Source: Paenibacillus sp.
Lineage (GTDB): Bacteria > Bacillota > Bacilli > Paenibacillales > Paenibacillaceae
Direction: 5' to 3'
Assembly (NCBI GenBank): GCA_031254035.1
Contig: JAIRVF010000033.1
Location: forward strand, 171,066 to 235,065
Length of the DNA stretch: 64,000 nucleotides
Below the pieces are notes generated by a model that saw only the letters and a list, made by a program, of their open reading frames with translations, did not search any database and was not told where the DNA came from. Positions 52,247-60,406 of this stretch are shown here, piece by piece (within the stretch, counting starts at the first letter, position 1; the number at the start of each line of letters is the position of its first letter). A program made the translations under genes and the position numbers.

Positions 52247-53576
52247 TTAACTTGTCCTTCCTTTCTATTGGAGGTACTTCATCTTTTGATTTATTTTTAT
52301 TGCCAGAGAAGTCAACATTACTGAAGTTCTTTTTATATCCGATGATCTTTCCGCCGGTCCGGTAGAGATAACTCCATTCATCATGTTTCTTTTCCCATTC
52401 ACTTTGAGAGAAGAACTTAATCTCGGCGATGGTTTTCCCCGAATCGATCATGACAAACCGCAAATATTTGTTCATCTGGGATTTGGTATCCACCGTTATT
52501 TTATTATGCAGCTCCGGCGGAAAAAATCCGAAATCGAAATCATTTTTGAAATCATGGAATTTTTCCGCAACGAAAGTCATTCCATTTTTCCCATCCCATT
52601 GATAATACTCTGAGAAGTATGGAATATCATCTTCGTTCGCAAAATTATCCCATCCATGCGGCCTCTTAAGCAGCGGAATCTCAATGATTCCATCATCGTT
52701 GACGTCTTCGCTGTACATCCGGTGTAGTCTGAACATCTCATCGTCTTTTGGGAGCACGGACTTCAGCTTGCCGTCTTCCATCACAATGATACTGGTTTTT
52801 GAAAAATCACCAACCGCTGAAAGAGAAGCGTCGAGCACAATCCCCTCAATACTGTTTCCATTTTGATCCATATACACTTTACCTGCAACAACATTGTAAT
52901 AATCGGAAATAAACGGCTTCATTTCAAGCTTATCCAGCTCCACGAAGCTACCGTCCTTATACTGGTATGTTGTAATGAAGTTGCTTTCGCTCCGCTTCAG
53001 GTTAACAATCGTCAAATCATTGATATGATCCTGGTTCATGTCGCTGATAACGTAATTTGTATACGGAAGTTCGAGCATCCGTTCAACACTTTTTCCGGTA
53101 TAGCTGTAAATGATCAGACCGTTTTGCAGATCCTCATCCTCTTTGCCCCCGGAAAAGCCAGCTACGATATCAATGTTGCCGCTACCCGTCATATCTTTAA
53201 AATACAATGATTCGAGAACCTTGCCTTCACCATCAAACGTAATTTGTTTCACCCAGATATCACTGCTCTTCTTAAAAATCATCCCGTGAATGCCGATATT
53301 CTGATCCGGTGTCTCATAAAACACAACCGCTTCACTCACGCCGTCTCCGTCCAAATCTACGAAATGGATCACATTGGTGTCATCCTCCTCGTTCGAGCGG
53401 ATCAGGTTGGCATTCTCGGGCAGCTGCGCCATGATGATGGATCGTAACGATTCCTTTTCGGCGGTAAGCTCCGGCGTTTTCATGAGCAGTATCGGGTCAC
53501 TGATAGTAGAACATCCGCTCAGCAGAAACATGAGAAACAATGCCGTAGGGATATAAAACCAGTAGCGTTTTACCAA
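52239..53576 (-). CDS. Lipoprotein with VCBS/FG-GAP-like repeats, co-encoded with a two-component system
   Basis: About 445 residues, TTG 53576 or a nearby codon as start. Lipobox LSGCSTI. The mature part repeats the integrin/VCBS pattern, e.g. VIHFVDLDGDGVSEAVVFYE, DMTGSGNIDIVAGFSGG, DMNQDHINDLTIVN, and YSEDVNDDGIIEIPLL, calcium-loop-like D-x-D/N-x-D-G-x-x-E motifs, so a beta-propeller is likely. It overlaps the regulator gene and probably works as an external partner or signal sensor for the kinase; that is inference. Confidence 0.8.
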   Translation of the reverse strand: MVKRYWFYIPTALFLMFLLSGCSTISDPILLMKTPELTAEKESLRSIIMAQLPENANLIRSNEEDDTNVIHFVDLDGDGVSEAVVFYETPDQNIGIHGMIFKKSSDIWVKQITFDGEGKVLESLYFKDMTGSGNIDIVAGFSGGKEDEDLQNGLIIYSYTGKSVERMLELPYTNYVISDMNQDHINDLTIVNLKRSESNFITTYQYKDGSFVELDKLEMKPFISDYYNVVAGKVYMDQNGNSIEGIVLDASLSAVGDFSKTSIIVMEDGKLKSVLPKDDEMFRLHRMYSEDVNDDGIIEIPLLKRPHGWDNFANEDDIPYFSEYYQWDGKNGMTFVAEKFHDFKNDFDFGFFPPELHNKITVDTKSQMNKYLRFVMIDSGKTIAEIKFFSQSEWEKKHDEWSYLYRTGGKIIGYKKNFSNVDFSGNKNKSKDEVPPIERKDKLSE

Positions 53577-53615
53577 AATTGATCACTCTTTCTATCCAAA
53601 GCCTACTTAGAGGCT

Positions 53616-54341
53616 TTATAACATATTTCGTTCACGAACCGTCAGCCGGCGTCCGGAAATATCAAATGCGATCTCACCGCCGGACAGCGCCACAATTCGT
53701 GTCGCATAACGTTCCGCAAGCTCCAAGGGCAGCACCGTCAGTACGGTGGCTCTCTCCTCTTCGCAAAGCTTTTTCAACGTTTCCATTACACTTTCCTGGG
53801 ATTTGGGATCGAGCCCGATCACGGGTTCATCCGCGAGGATGACCTTGGCACCATGCACCAACGCGCGTGCAATCGCTATTCTCTGGCGTTCGCCGCCGCT
53901 TAGCTTTTCACATTTATCATGTGCCTTATCAAGCAGCCCCATCTGCTCAATGACGTCCATCGCACCCATATAATCATCAGAGCGGATCATGCCTGTGGCC
54001 ATTCTCCACAGCGGGGTCTGGCTGGCTTGTCCGATCACGACATTTTTCAAAGCTGTTCGTTTCAGGTTCAACTGAGGCCCCTGTTCCAAGTATGCCCATT
54101 CACGTTTAAGTTTTCTTTTTCCGGCAAACGGGTTTTTCAAGACATCAAATCCATCAGCCACAAAGTTGCCTTTGTCCCATTTCTCTTTCAATGCCAGGCA
54201 GCGCAGCAGCGTACTCTTCCCGCTTCCACTCGCCCCAACAATCGCGATCAATTCCCCCCGCTGGAAATCAAGAGAAACGCCCTTAAGGATGGGTATTTTA
54301 TCTACTCCAACGGACTTGGCTAGATGCTGGATTCTAATCAT
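53616..54341 (-). CDS. Phosphonate-type ABC ATPase (PhnC-like), orphan
   Basis: 241 residues from ATG 54341 (AAGGGGAG upstream); a longer frame to 54410 covers a purine-rich repeat. Walker A GASGSGKST, LEQGPQLNLKRTALKNVVIG, signature LSGGERQR and Walker B VILADEP. The motif layout and the WRMATGMIRSDDYMGAMDVIEQMGL region are PhnC-like, but no phnD or phnE is adjacent. It may serve a transporter elsewhere, or have another role. The next gene upstream is an MFS transporter. Confidence 0.75.
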   Translation of the reverse strand: MIRIQHLAKSVGVDKIPILKGVSLDFQRGELIAIVGASGSGKSTLLRCLALKEKWDKGNFVADGFDVLKNPFAGKRKLKREWAYLEQGPQLNLKRTALKNVVIGQASQTPLWRMATGMIRSDDYMGAMDVIEQMGLLDKAHDKCEKLSGGERQRIAIARALVHGAKVILADEPVIGLDPKSQESVMETLKKLCEEERATVLTVLPLELAERYATRIVALSGGEIAFDISGRRLTVRERNML

Positions 54342-54354
54342 GACATTTCTCCCC

Positions 54355-54382
54355 TTGTCTCTTATCTCTTGTCTCTTGTCTC
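54355..54382 (-). repeat. Heptanucleotide repeat next to a Shine-Dalgarno
   Basis: Four heptamers GAGACAA (one GAGATAA) abut the AAGGGGAG site of the PhnC-like gene. Unit number could change by slippage. Confidence 0.7.
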
Positions 54383-54428
54383 TCGTTCTCTTCCTACTAT
54401 CATAATGCATTCCTAATCAGTAGTACAG

Positions 54429-55607
54429 CTAAAGGCCAGATTCGATCTCAGGTCTTTTTCTGACAATGATTCCAAGCAAACCAAACGCGATGAATCCCGC
54501 CCCTAGAACGACAAACATGCCTCCATTCCAGCCATACTGCATCAGCGTACCGCCGATATTCGGGCCAGCAATGCTGCCGATATTAAAATGGAAGGAAGCG
54601 ATCACGTTCGCTGCAGGCAGCAGCACTTTGGGGAGAATATCCGCCGCATAGGCTAAGCCCAAAGAGAAAAATGAGCCGATCATCCCGCCAGCAAGCATAA
54701 GCAGACTCAAAATCGCCACTGTGGACGTTCCCGCCATAGGAACAAACGCAAATGCCAGGCCGCCAAGGATACCACTTATGATCAGGACCCGTTTCCTTCC
54801 GAAGCGGTCACTGAGCATGCCGAGCGGCAGCTGGAGCGCCATACCGCCCACCCCGATAAATGGAAGCAGAAATGCGATTTGCTGCTCGCTTAGTCCGACA
54901 CGCAGACCGTAAACGGGAAAATTACTGTTAATTCCCGATTCCATATAACCGTAAAGCAAAGCAGGAATCAGCGCGTACCAGGCAAGTGCGTAACTGCGGC
55001 GGAATCGTTTGGCCGGGCGCCCTTCCGCACTTAGCTTTTCGGGACGCAAATCCGGCAGCTTAAATAAAACAAGCAAGAGAGACAACAGTACCAGTACGGC
55101 AAGAACGATAAAAGGCACACTATTTCCAAGCTTTAGAAGCGGTATGCCTAGCGGTCCCAGGCTGAATCCTAAGCCATACGACATGCCGTAGATCGAAATA
55201 TTTCTGCCCCGATTCTCTTCGGGTGTAACGAGCAGCACCCAAAGCTGTGCAGCGTAATGCACCGCGCTGTCTCCGATTCCAACCATAAGCCGGAGAATAA
55301 ACCAAAACGTTACGCTCGGCACAAGCGGAAACAGCACCACGGAAACCACAACGAGCGCAAGCCCTGCGCTAACTAGCTTCTTGAAGCCTAGAGCCCCAAG
55401 CGTCCGTTCAGCCAAAAGCGTCATAGCGAAGGATCCGACATATAGGGCAGCGGCATTTAAGCCATTCATAGAAGATGACACGCCCATCTGCTCCAAAAAA
55501 ATCGATAATAATGGCAGTAGTAGCCCCTGGCTCATGCCAGCCGCTACAATAACAGTAAGTAATATGAAATAATGAAAAGATGAGCTGCGGTTCATGCTAT
55601 TTGACAC
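54429..55607 (-). CDS. MFS transporter
   Basis: 392 residues with 12 helices. The segment VGIGDSAVHYAAQLWVLLVTPEENRGRNISIYGMSYGLGFSLGPL and the LSDRFGRKRV loop 8-9 motif are typical of MFS drug-efflux-type proteins. The start is GTG 55607, nine bases after GGAGG. It is divergent from the ArsR-type regulator gene, which may control it. Confidence 0.9.
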   Translation of the reverse strand: MSNSMNRSSSFHYFILLTVIVAAGMSQGLLLPLLSIFLEQMGVSSSMNGLNAAALYVGSFAMTLLAERTLGALGFKKLVSAGLALVVVSVVLFPLVPSVTFWFILRLMVGIGDSAVHYAAQLWVLLVTPEENRGRNISIYGMSYGLGFSLGPLGIPLLKLGNSVPFIVLAVLVLLSLLLVLFKLPDLRPEKLSAEGRPAKRFRRSYALAWYALIPALLYGYMESGINSNFPVYGLRVGLSEQQIAFLLPFIGVGGMALQLPLGMLSDRFGRKRVLIISGILGGLAFAFVPMAGTSTVAILSLLMLAGGMIGSFFSLGLAYAADILPKVLLPAANVIASFHFNIGSIAGPNIGGTLMQYGWNGGMFVVLGAGFIAFGLLGIIVRKRPEIESGL

Positions 55608-55726
55608 TTAAATTTTCCTCCTTCGGTAATTCCGGGCAAACTACTTGAACATTATAGTGGACAACCCGCTACTCAACAAGCCATAATGAAGAAGATGCAC
55701 TGATTTCATAGGAGGTTATCGGTTTC

Positions 55727-56644
55727 ATGAACTATGAAGTGAAAGTAGATGTTTCACCAATATACGAGCTGCTCGGCAGTTTTATGGTATATACATCGAA
55801 GAAATGGGTCCGCAATCTGGATATAGGACCTGAATGGATCAGTGAAGTGAGCAGCAAGCTTCCACAAGAAGTGTCTGCTGAACTATCTCGGACCATGGCA
55901 TGGCCTTTTGATGACTATGACGTGCTTTATGCCTGGGCGATTCACCGAAATAACGGCGATTCCGTGCCTTGCTTCATAGAATGCTTGTATGAAACCCCTG
56001 AAGACGTGCTGCTTGCCGTGGCTTCTCCTTATCTACCGAATATCACAATCGAAGAGACCCGGCGGATTCGGGACCAATATACGCCGCTGCTAGAGCTTTG
56101 GTATGAACATTACTTCAAAGCAATAGAACCGGACATTATCCCGCTTATTGAAGAAGATGCCAAAGAAAAGAAAATGCTGCTCACGAAAATGGAGCCTATG
56201 AGTCTCGTCGAGTATGCCTCAGGTGGACTGGTTATTGAAAATGCTTCTGAAGTTCAAACGATCGTTCTCTTTCCAACCGTTCATAACCGTCCTATCAATA
56301 CGTACTGCTTCTATAATAAAATGATGTTGATCCAATATCCTGTGGACGTACCTGAAGAGGACGAAGACGAGCCGCCAACCTGCTTGCTGCGGATGACGCA
56401 CGCCCTATCCGATCCCAAACGTCTCCGTCTGCTCCGGTATGTGGCTGAAAAGCCGCATTCTTTAAAAGAAATGATCCGTGATTTGGATCAAACCGAGGAG
56501 CTGCTCAAACACCATTTGATGATTTTGCGGGTAGCCGGATTATTGCGGATTCATCTTGGTGTAGAAGGCAAGGAAAAATACAGCATTCGTCCTGATGGTG
56601 CGTCGGAGCTCCATATGTTTCTGGAATCTTACATGCGTCTATAA
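55727..56644 (+). CDS. ArsR-type winged-helix regulator with N-terminal extension
   Basis: 305 residues. The first 220 residues are a DUF5937-like domain of unknown ligand; the C terminus carries the ArsR-type winged helix (RMTHALSDPKRLRLLRYVAEKPHSLKEMIRDL, then LLKHHLMILRVAGLL, recognition helix). SD TAGGAGG precedes ATG 55727. It is transcribed divergently from the MFS gene and followed 13 bases later by a HAD hydrolase gene. Confidence 0.8.
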   Translation: MNYEVKVDVSPIYELLGSFMVYTSKKWVRNLDIGPEWISEVSSKLPQEVSAELSRTMAWPFDDYDVLYAWAIHRNNGDSVPCFIECLYETPEDVLLAVASPYLPNITIEETRRIRDQYTPLLELWYEHYFKAIEPDIIPLIEEDAKEKKMLLTKMEPMSLVEYASGGLVIENASEVQTIVLFPTVHNRPINTYCFYNKMMLIQYPVDVPEEDEDEPPTCLLRMTHALSDPKRLRLLRYVAEKPHSLKEMIRDLDQTEELLKHHLMILRVAGLLRIHLGVEGKEKYSIRPDGASELHMFLESYMRL

Positions 56645-56657
56645 GGAGTGAACCCTA

Positions 56658-57425
56658 TTGAATTGTACTTTTAAGCAACATATTTTGTTCGATCTTGATG
56701 ATACGCTGATTTACTGCAATAAATATTTCGGATTTGTTTTGGGTGAATTTTTTGAGCTAATGCATCACTGGTTCGGAGAACAAACGTTGTCAACCGATGA
56801 AATTCGCCAAAAACAAATCGAAATTGATGTCTCGCAAGTAAGCCGAACCGGCTTTAGCAGCGGCAGTTTTCCACATTCACTCATCGAAACCTACCGTTTC
56901 TTCTGCCAAAAATTGGGCCGTCCAATCCATTTGGAAGAAGAGCAGCAGCTTAACAAGCTGGGACTCAGTGTTTTCGAACATGAAGTCGAGCCGTATCCGG
57001 GCATGGTAGAAACTCTGGAGACCCTGCAAGGGGAAGGTCACAAGCTTTATTTGTACACCGGCGGCGAAACGGCGATCCAGCAGCGCAAAATCGACCAGAT
57101 GAAGTTAAACACCTATTTTAACGATCGGATTTTTATTACGCAGCATAAAAACGAATCCACATTGGAGAAAATTTTGCAAAAAGGTTCTTTTGACCGCTCC
57201 TCCACCTGGATGATCGGAAATTCGCTGCGCACGGATGTCGTCCCTGCCCTCACTGCCGGACTGAACAGCATATATGTCAAACAGTCCGACGAATGGGCAT
57301 TTAATATGGTTGAGCTGCAGCATGAGCCGCAGAGCCCGCTATACACCATATCTTCTATCGAAGAAATTCCGGACATTATCAACATTAAGATCAAAAGCGA
57401 ACAAACACAACGGACTCTGAACTAG
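56658..57425 (+). CDS. HAD-superfamily hydrolase
   Basis: 255 residues from TTG 56658 (AAGGAG upstream). HAD motif I DLDDTLIYC (about 12-20), the motif II region YLYTGGE with its Thr, and the motif III/IV region STWMIGNSLRTDV. It has an alpha-helical cap between motifs I and II (about 25-100), as in subfamily I phosphatases. The substrate is unknown. It is probably in an operon with the ArsR-type gene. Confidence 0.85.
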   Translation: MNCTFKQHILFDLDDTLIYCNKYFGFVLGEFFELMHHWFGEQTLSTDEIRQKQIEIDVSQVSRTGFSSGSFPHSLIETYRFFCQKLGRPIHLEEEQQLNKLGLSVFEHEVEPYPGMVETLETLQGEGHKLYLYTGGETAIQQRKIDQMKLNTYFNDRIFITQHKNESTLEKILQKGSFDRSSTWMIGNSLRTDVVPALTAGLNSIYVKQSDEWAFNMVELQHEPQSPLYTISSIEEIPDIINIKIKSEQTQRTLN

Positions 57426-57444
57426 AGCCCGTTGTGTTTGTTTT
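57401..57444. terminator. Terminator of the HAD gene
   Basis: ACAAACACAACGG-CTCT pairs with AGAG-CCGTTGTGTTTGT; the stop codon lies in the loop. A and T runs flank it. Confidence 0.85.
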
Positions 57445-57501
57445 AGAAGCAATTTTGCATAGTGCCCACCAAAAAGCTGTCACAAACGAACATCGGCCAT
57501 T

Positions 57502-59832
57502 CTAACCAATACCGATAGACCCCGTATCCCGGTCCAACAAAATCAAACGGCCTTCCCGCTTCTGTCCTCCGTCTTCCAAAGTAAAGCTCCTCGACGTTTT
57601 CCCATTTGCGGCAAGGGAAGCGATGTCCTCCGGTTCAAGTGAGATGCCAAACTGATCCTTCCAAATCACAAACGTGCAGCCCGTCTTATAATGAGAGCAG
57701 CCATAACCCCGCCGCCCCATGATGAGCGTGCCTCCGCAGCCCATTCTTGGACATGACGCAATGCCGGCGGTTACAGTTCGGGGCTCTGGAGGCTGACTAG
57801 GCATATGGCTTTGTTCCGTTTCCGATTTGATCTTTGCGGTCGTATTCTTCGTTGTGGTTTTTTTCGCAGCCGTTTTTTTCGCTGTGCCCGTTGAAGTGCT
57901 AACTGCATCGCCTTCTTTAACTGCCGCCGTTTTTTTTCGGCTTCTTGATGGCTTGGCAGCTTCAGTCTCTTTTTCCTCAAAAGATTCTTTCGCCGCGCGT
58001 GGCTGCACTTTAACCTTGCCGATGATCATCGTCGCAAATTTCTTCACGTTCGTCATAAAAACTTCATCCGAAGCAGAGCCCTTGGCAATTTCGTTCAACC
58101 GACGCTCCCACTGCCCGGTCATTTCCGGAGAAGTCAGCAGATCGACGCCCGCTCCCCGGATCACCTCGACGGCCATTTTCCCCTTCTGGGTAATGACAAT
58201 GCGTTTGCCTTTCATCACCATATACCCAACCTGTTTGAGCCGTTCAATGATGGCTGCGCGTGTCGCTGGCGTCCCTAGTCCAGAGTCCTTCATGGCATCG
58301 CGTAATTCCTCGTCTTCAATCTGTTTCCCCGCACTCTCCATGGCTTTAAGAAGGGTGCCTTCGGTGTAAGACTTTGGAGGCTGCGTCTCTTTTTCCTTCG
58401 CCTCACTCCTGACGCATAGAACGCCTTCCTTCGCGTTTAATTGAAAAGGAGTTGTAACTTCTTCCTCGCTTTGCGCTTCGTCATCGTCTTCCTTGTCTTT
58501 TTTGGAGCGGGACTTCTTGGCATCTTTTTTCTGATCCGCATAAATGACCTTCCAGCCCTCGGACAACAGCTGTTTGATGGTCGTCTTGAATTCTTCCTTT
58601 TCCACTTCCGTCATGATCGTATGGACCTTATATTCAGCGGGAGGGAAAAAATGGGACAGAAATCGCCTTACGATCAAATCATAGATTTTGGCTTCGTCCG
58701 GAGCCAGGTTCCGCGCCATTTTGTTTGTCGGCAGAATCGCGTGGTGATCCTCTACCTTGGCCGGGTTGCACACCGATTTATTATTTTTGTGGACATATTT
58801 CTTATCGGCTTGCCCTGCAAATTTCACGTAATCCGTTCCCCGCAACTGATCCAGAGATTTATGCATTTGCGGAATGTTTTGTTCGGTTACATAGTTGGAC
58901 GTCGTTCTAGGGTAACTGATCACCTTATGTTTCTCGTATAGAGCTTGGGCGAGATCCAGCGTTTTCTTGGCAGAAAAACCAAATTTGGCGTTGGCCTCGC
59001 GCTGAAGAAGTGTTAAATCATACAGCTTAAAAGGATACTCCCGGGTGTCTTTGACTTCATAACTTTGAATGATCCCAGGCTTGCCCTGGACCTTCGCCGC
59101 AATCGCCTTGGCTTTCTCCTCGTCCTGGATTCGATCTCCCTGCCACAACCCCTTGTACTCGACATCTCCCTGCTTAAAAAAAGCCTCTACGTCATAAAAC
59201 TTTGCAGAGTTGAATGCATCGATTTCCTTTTGCCGGTCGTATACCAATGCAAGCACAGGTGTCTGCACCCGTCCCACGGACAGCAGTACATTATGTTTGG
59301 TTGTAAAGGCGCGAGATCCGTTCATCCCAATTAGCCAATCCGCTTCGCTTCTCGCCCGGGCAGCTTTGGACAGGTTCACATATTCGCTGCCGTCCTTCAG
59401 CTCGTCAAAGCCCTTTTTGATCGTCTCCGGCGTCAAATCCGAAATCCAAAGCCGCTTTACAGGCTGCCGCAGCTTCAAATGCTGCTGAATCAAGGAAAAA
59501 ATATGCTGGCCTTCACGCCCAGCGTCACAGGCGTTAACAAGCATATCGCTGCGCTTGGCAAGCTCAGCAATGACCTTAAGCTGATCCTTTGTCTTCGGAT
59601 TGGGCTTTAGTTTGAAGTGCTCGGGGATGATCGGCAGGTCATTGATGTTCCATTTTTTATATTTGTCATCGTATGCATCCGGTTCGGCTAAACCGATTAG
59701 ATGCCCGATTGCCCAAGTGATGATGAAATTCTCGCCTTCTATGTAGGTTCGAGCGTTTTTGGCTTTCGGTTCGATTACCGCCGCTATATTTCGTCCCATA
59801 TCCGGTTTCTCAGCAATGACTAAAGTTTTCAA
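57502..59832 (-). CDS. topB: DNA topoisomerase III (TopB-like)
   Basis: 776 residues. TOPRIM domain with Glu8 (IAEKPDMGRN) and DAGREG (103-108), the type IA core with SVGRVQTPVLALV (185-197) and catalytic Tyr307 in ISYPRTTSNYV. A Lys/Ala/Thr-rich histone-like linker follows (about 640-690; KKTAAKKTTTKNTTAKIK), then one zinc-ribbon-like segment (CPRMGCGGTLIMGRRGYGCSHYKTGC) at the C terminus. It relaxes and decatenates DNA using a single-strand passage. The upstream AGAGACGGAAC gives a weak but usable ribosome site. Confidence 0.9.
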   Translation of the reverse strand: MKTLVIAEKPDMGRNIAAVIEPKAKNARTYIEGENFIITWAIGHLIGLAEPDAYDDKYKKWNINDLPIIPEHFKLKPNPKTKDQLKVIAELAKRSDMLVNACDAGREGQHIFSLIQQHLKLRQPVKRLWISDLTPETIKKGFDELKDGSEYVNLSKAARARSEADWLIGMNGSRAFTTKHNVLLSVGRVQTPVLALVYDRQKEIDAFNSAKFYDVEAFFKQGDVEYKGLWQGDRIQDEEKAKAIAAKVQGKPGIIQSYEVKDTREYPFKLYDLTLLQREANAKFGFSAKKTLDLAQALYEKHKVISYPRTTSNYVTEQNIPQMHKSLDQLRGTDYVKFAGQADKKYVHKNNKSVCNPAKVEDHHAILPTNKMARNLAPDEAKIYDLIVRRFLSHFFPPAEYKVHTIMTEVEKEEFKTTIKQLLSEGWKVIYADQKKDAKKSRSKKDKEDDDEAQSEEEVTTPFQLNAKEGVLCVRSEAKEKETQPPKSYTEGTLLKAMESAGKQIEDEELRDAMKDSGLGTPATRAAIIERLKQVGYMVMKGKRIVITQKGKMAVEVIRGAGVDLLTSPEMTGQWERRLNEIAKGSASDEVFMTNVKKFATMIIGKVKVQPRAAKESFEEKETEAAKPSRSRKKTAAVKEGDAVSTSTGTAKKTAAKKTTTKNTTAKIKSETEQSHMPSQPPEPRTVTAGIASCPRMGCGGTLIMGRRGYGCSHYKTGCTFVIWKDQFGISLEPEDIASLAANGKTSRSFTLEDGGQKREGRLILLDRDTGSIGIG

Positions 59833-60406
59833 CAGTTCCGTCTCTCCTCAACTCGGGCGTTTCCCATGACAATAACCCCGGGCAAGTGAAGCATGCTTCG
59901 AGGCTTCATTGATCATTGTTTGCATTATGAAAGCAAAAGGTCGAGAAAAATAAGCTCCCCGACCATGGCTTGTATATGTTTTAGATTAAAATTACTGCAA
60001 AATCTTCGATTCTGATCCGTGAATCCTCAAATATGATAGCATACATCATCTTTTGTTTCAATGAATACGCCTGCTCAATCCAAAGCAGATGCCGTCATGA
60101 TAACCTCCAATGCATTGAATGCTTCACCCGTCCCGCTTCAACGCTGTCATGTCGCAGTCGAACTTTCTGCGTCTTGAAAGTGTAATGGTGGGTCTCAACC
60201 ATTTTGAAATCGGATCTAAGGACTGGAAGAAAAAATGAAGGAGTTCATCTAGTCCATTATGTGTTCATTAAGAATATATAATGGGCTATCCCCCTAACCT
60301 GCTTAAGGATAGCCTCATTATAATGATGTTTCTGAAAATTAACGTTCCTTCAGCATAACGGCGACTAATGCTAGACTAATATAGTAGACACGGATTATCC
60401 TAGAGC
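59833..60406. other. Intergenic region between topB and the NRPS gene
   Basis: About 570 bases without a convincing gene. It contains a small palindrome GAAGCATGCTTC near 59888 and the hairpin at 60279. No tRNA seen. Confidence 0.5.
60279..60322 (-). terminator. Hairpin after the NRPS gene
   Basis: GGCTATCC and GGATAGCC with matching AAT/ATT outer bases surround a 15-base loop. The minus strand continues ATTATATATTCTTAA, a weak T-rich tail. Confidence 0.55.

Noticed and set aside
58441-58941. Plus-strand frame opposite topB
   Set aside because: It is antisense to conserved topoisomerase core and lacks a ribosome site.
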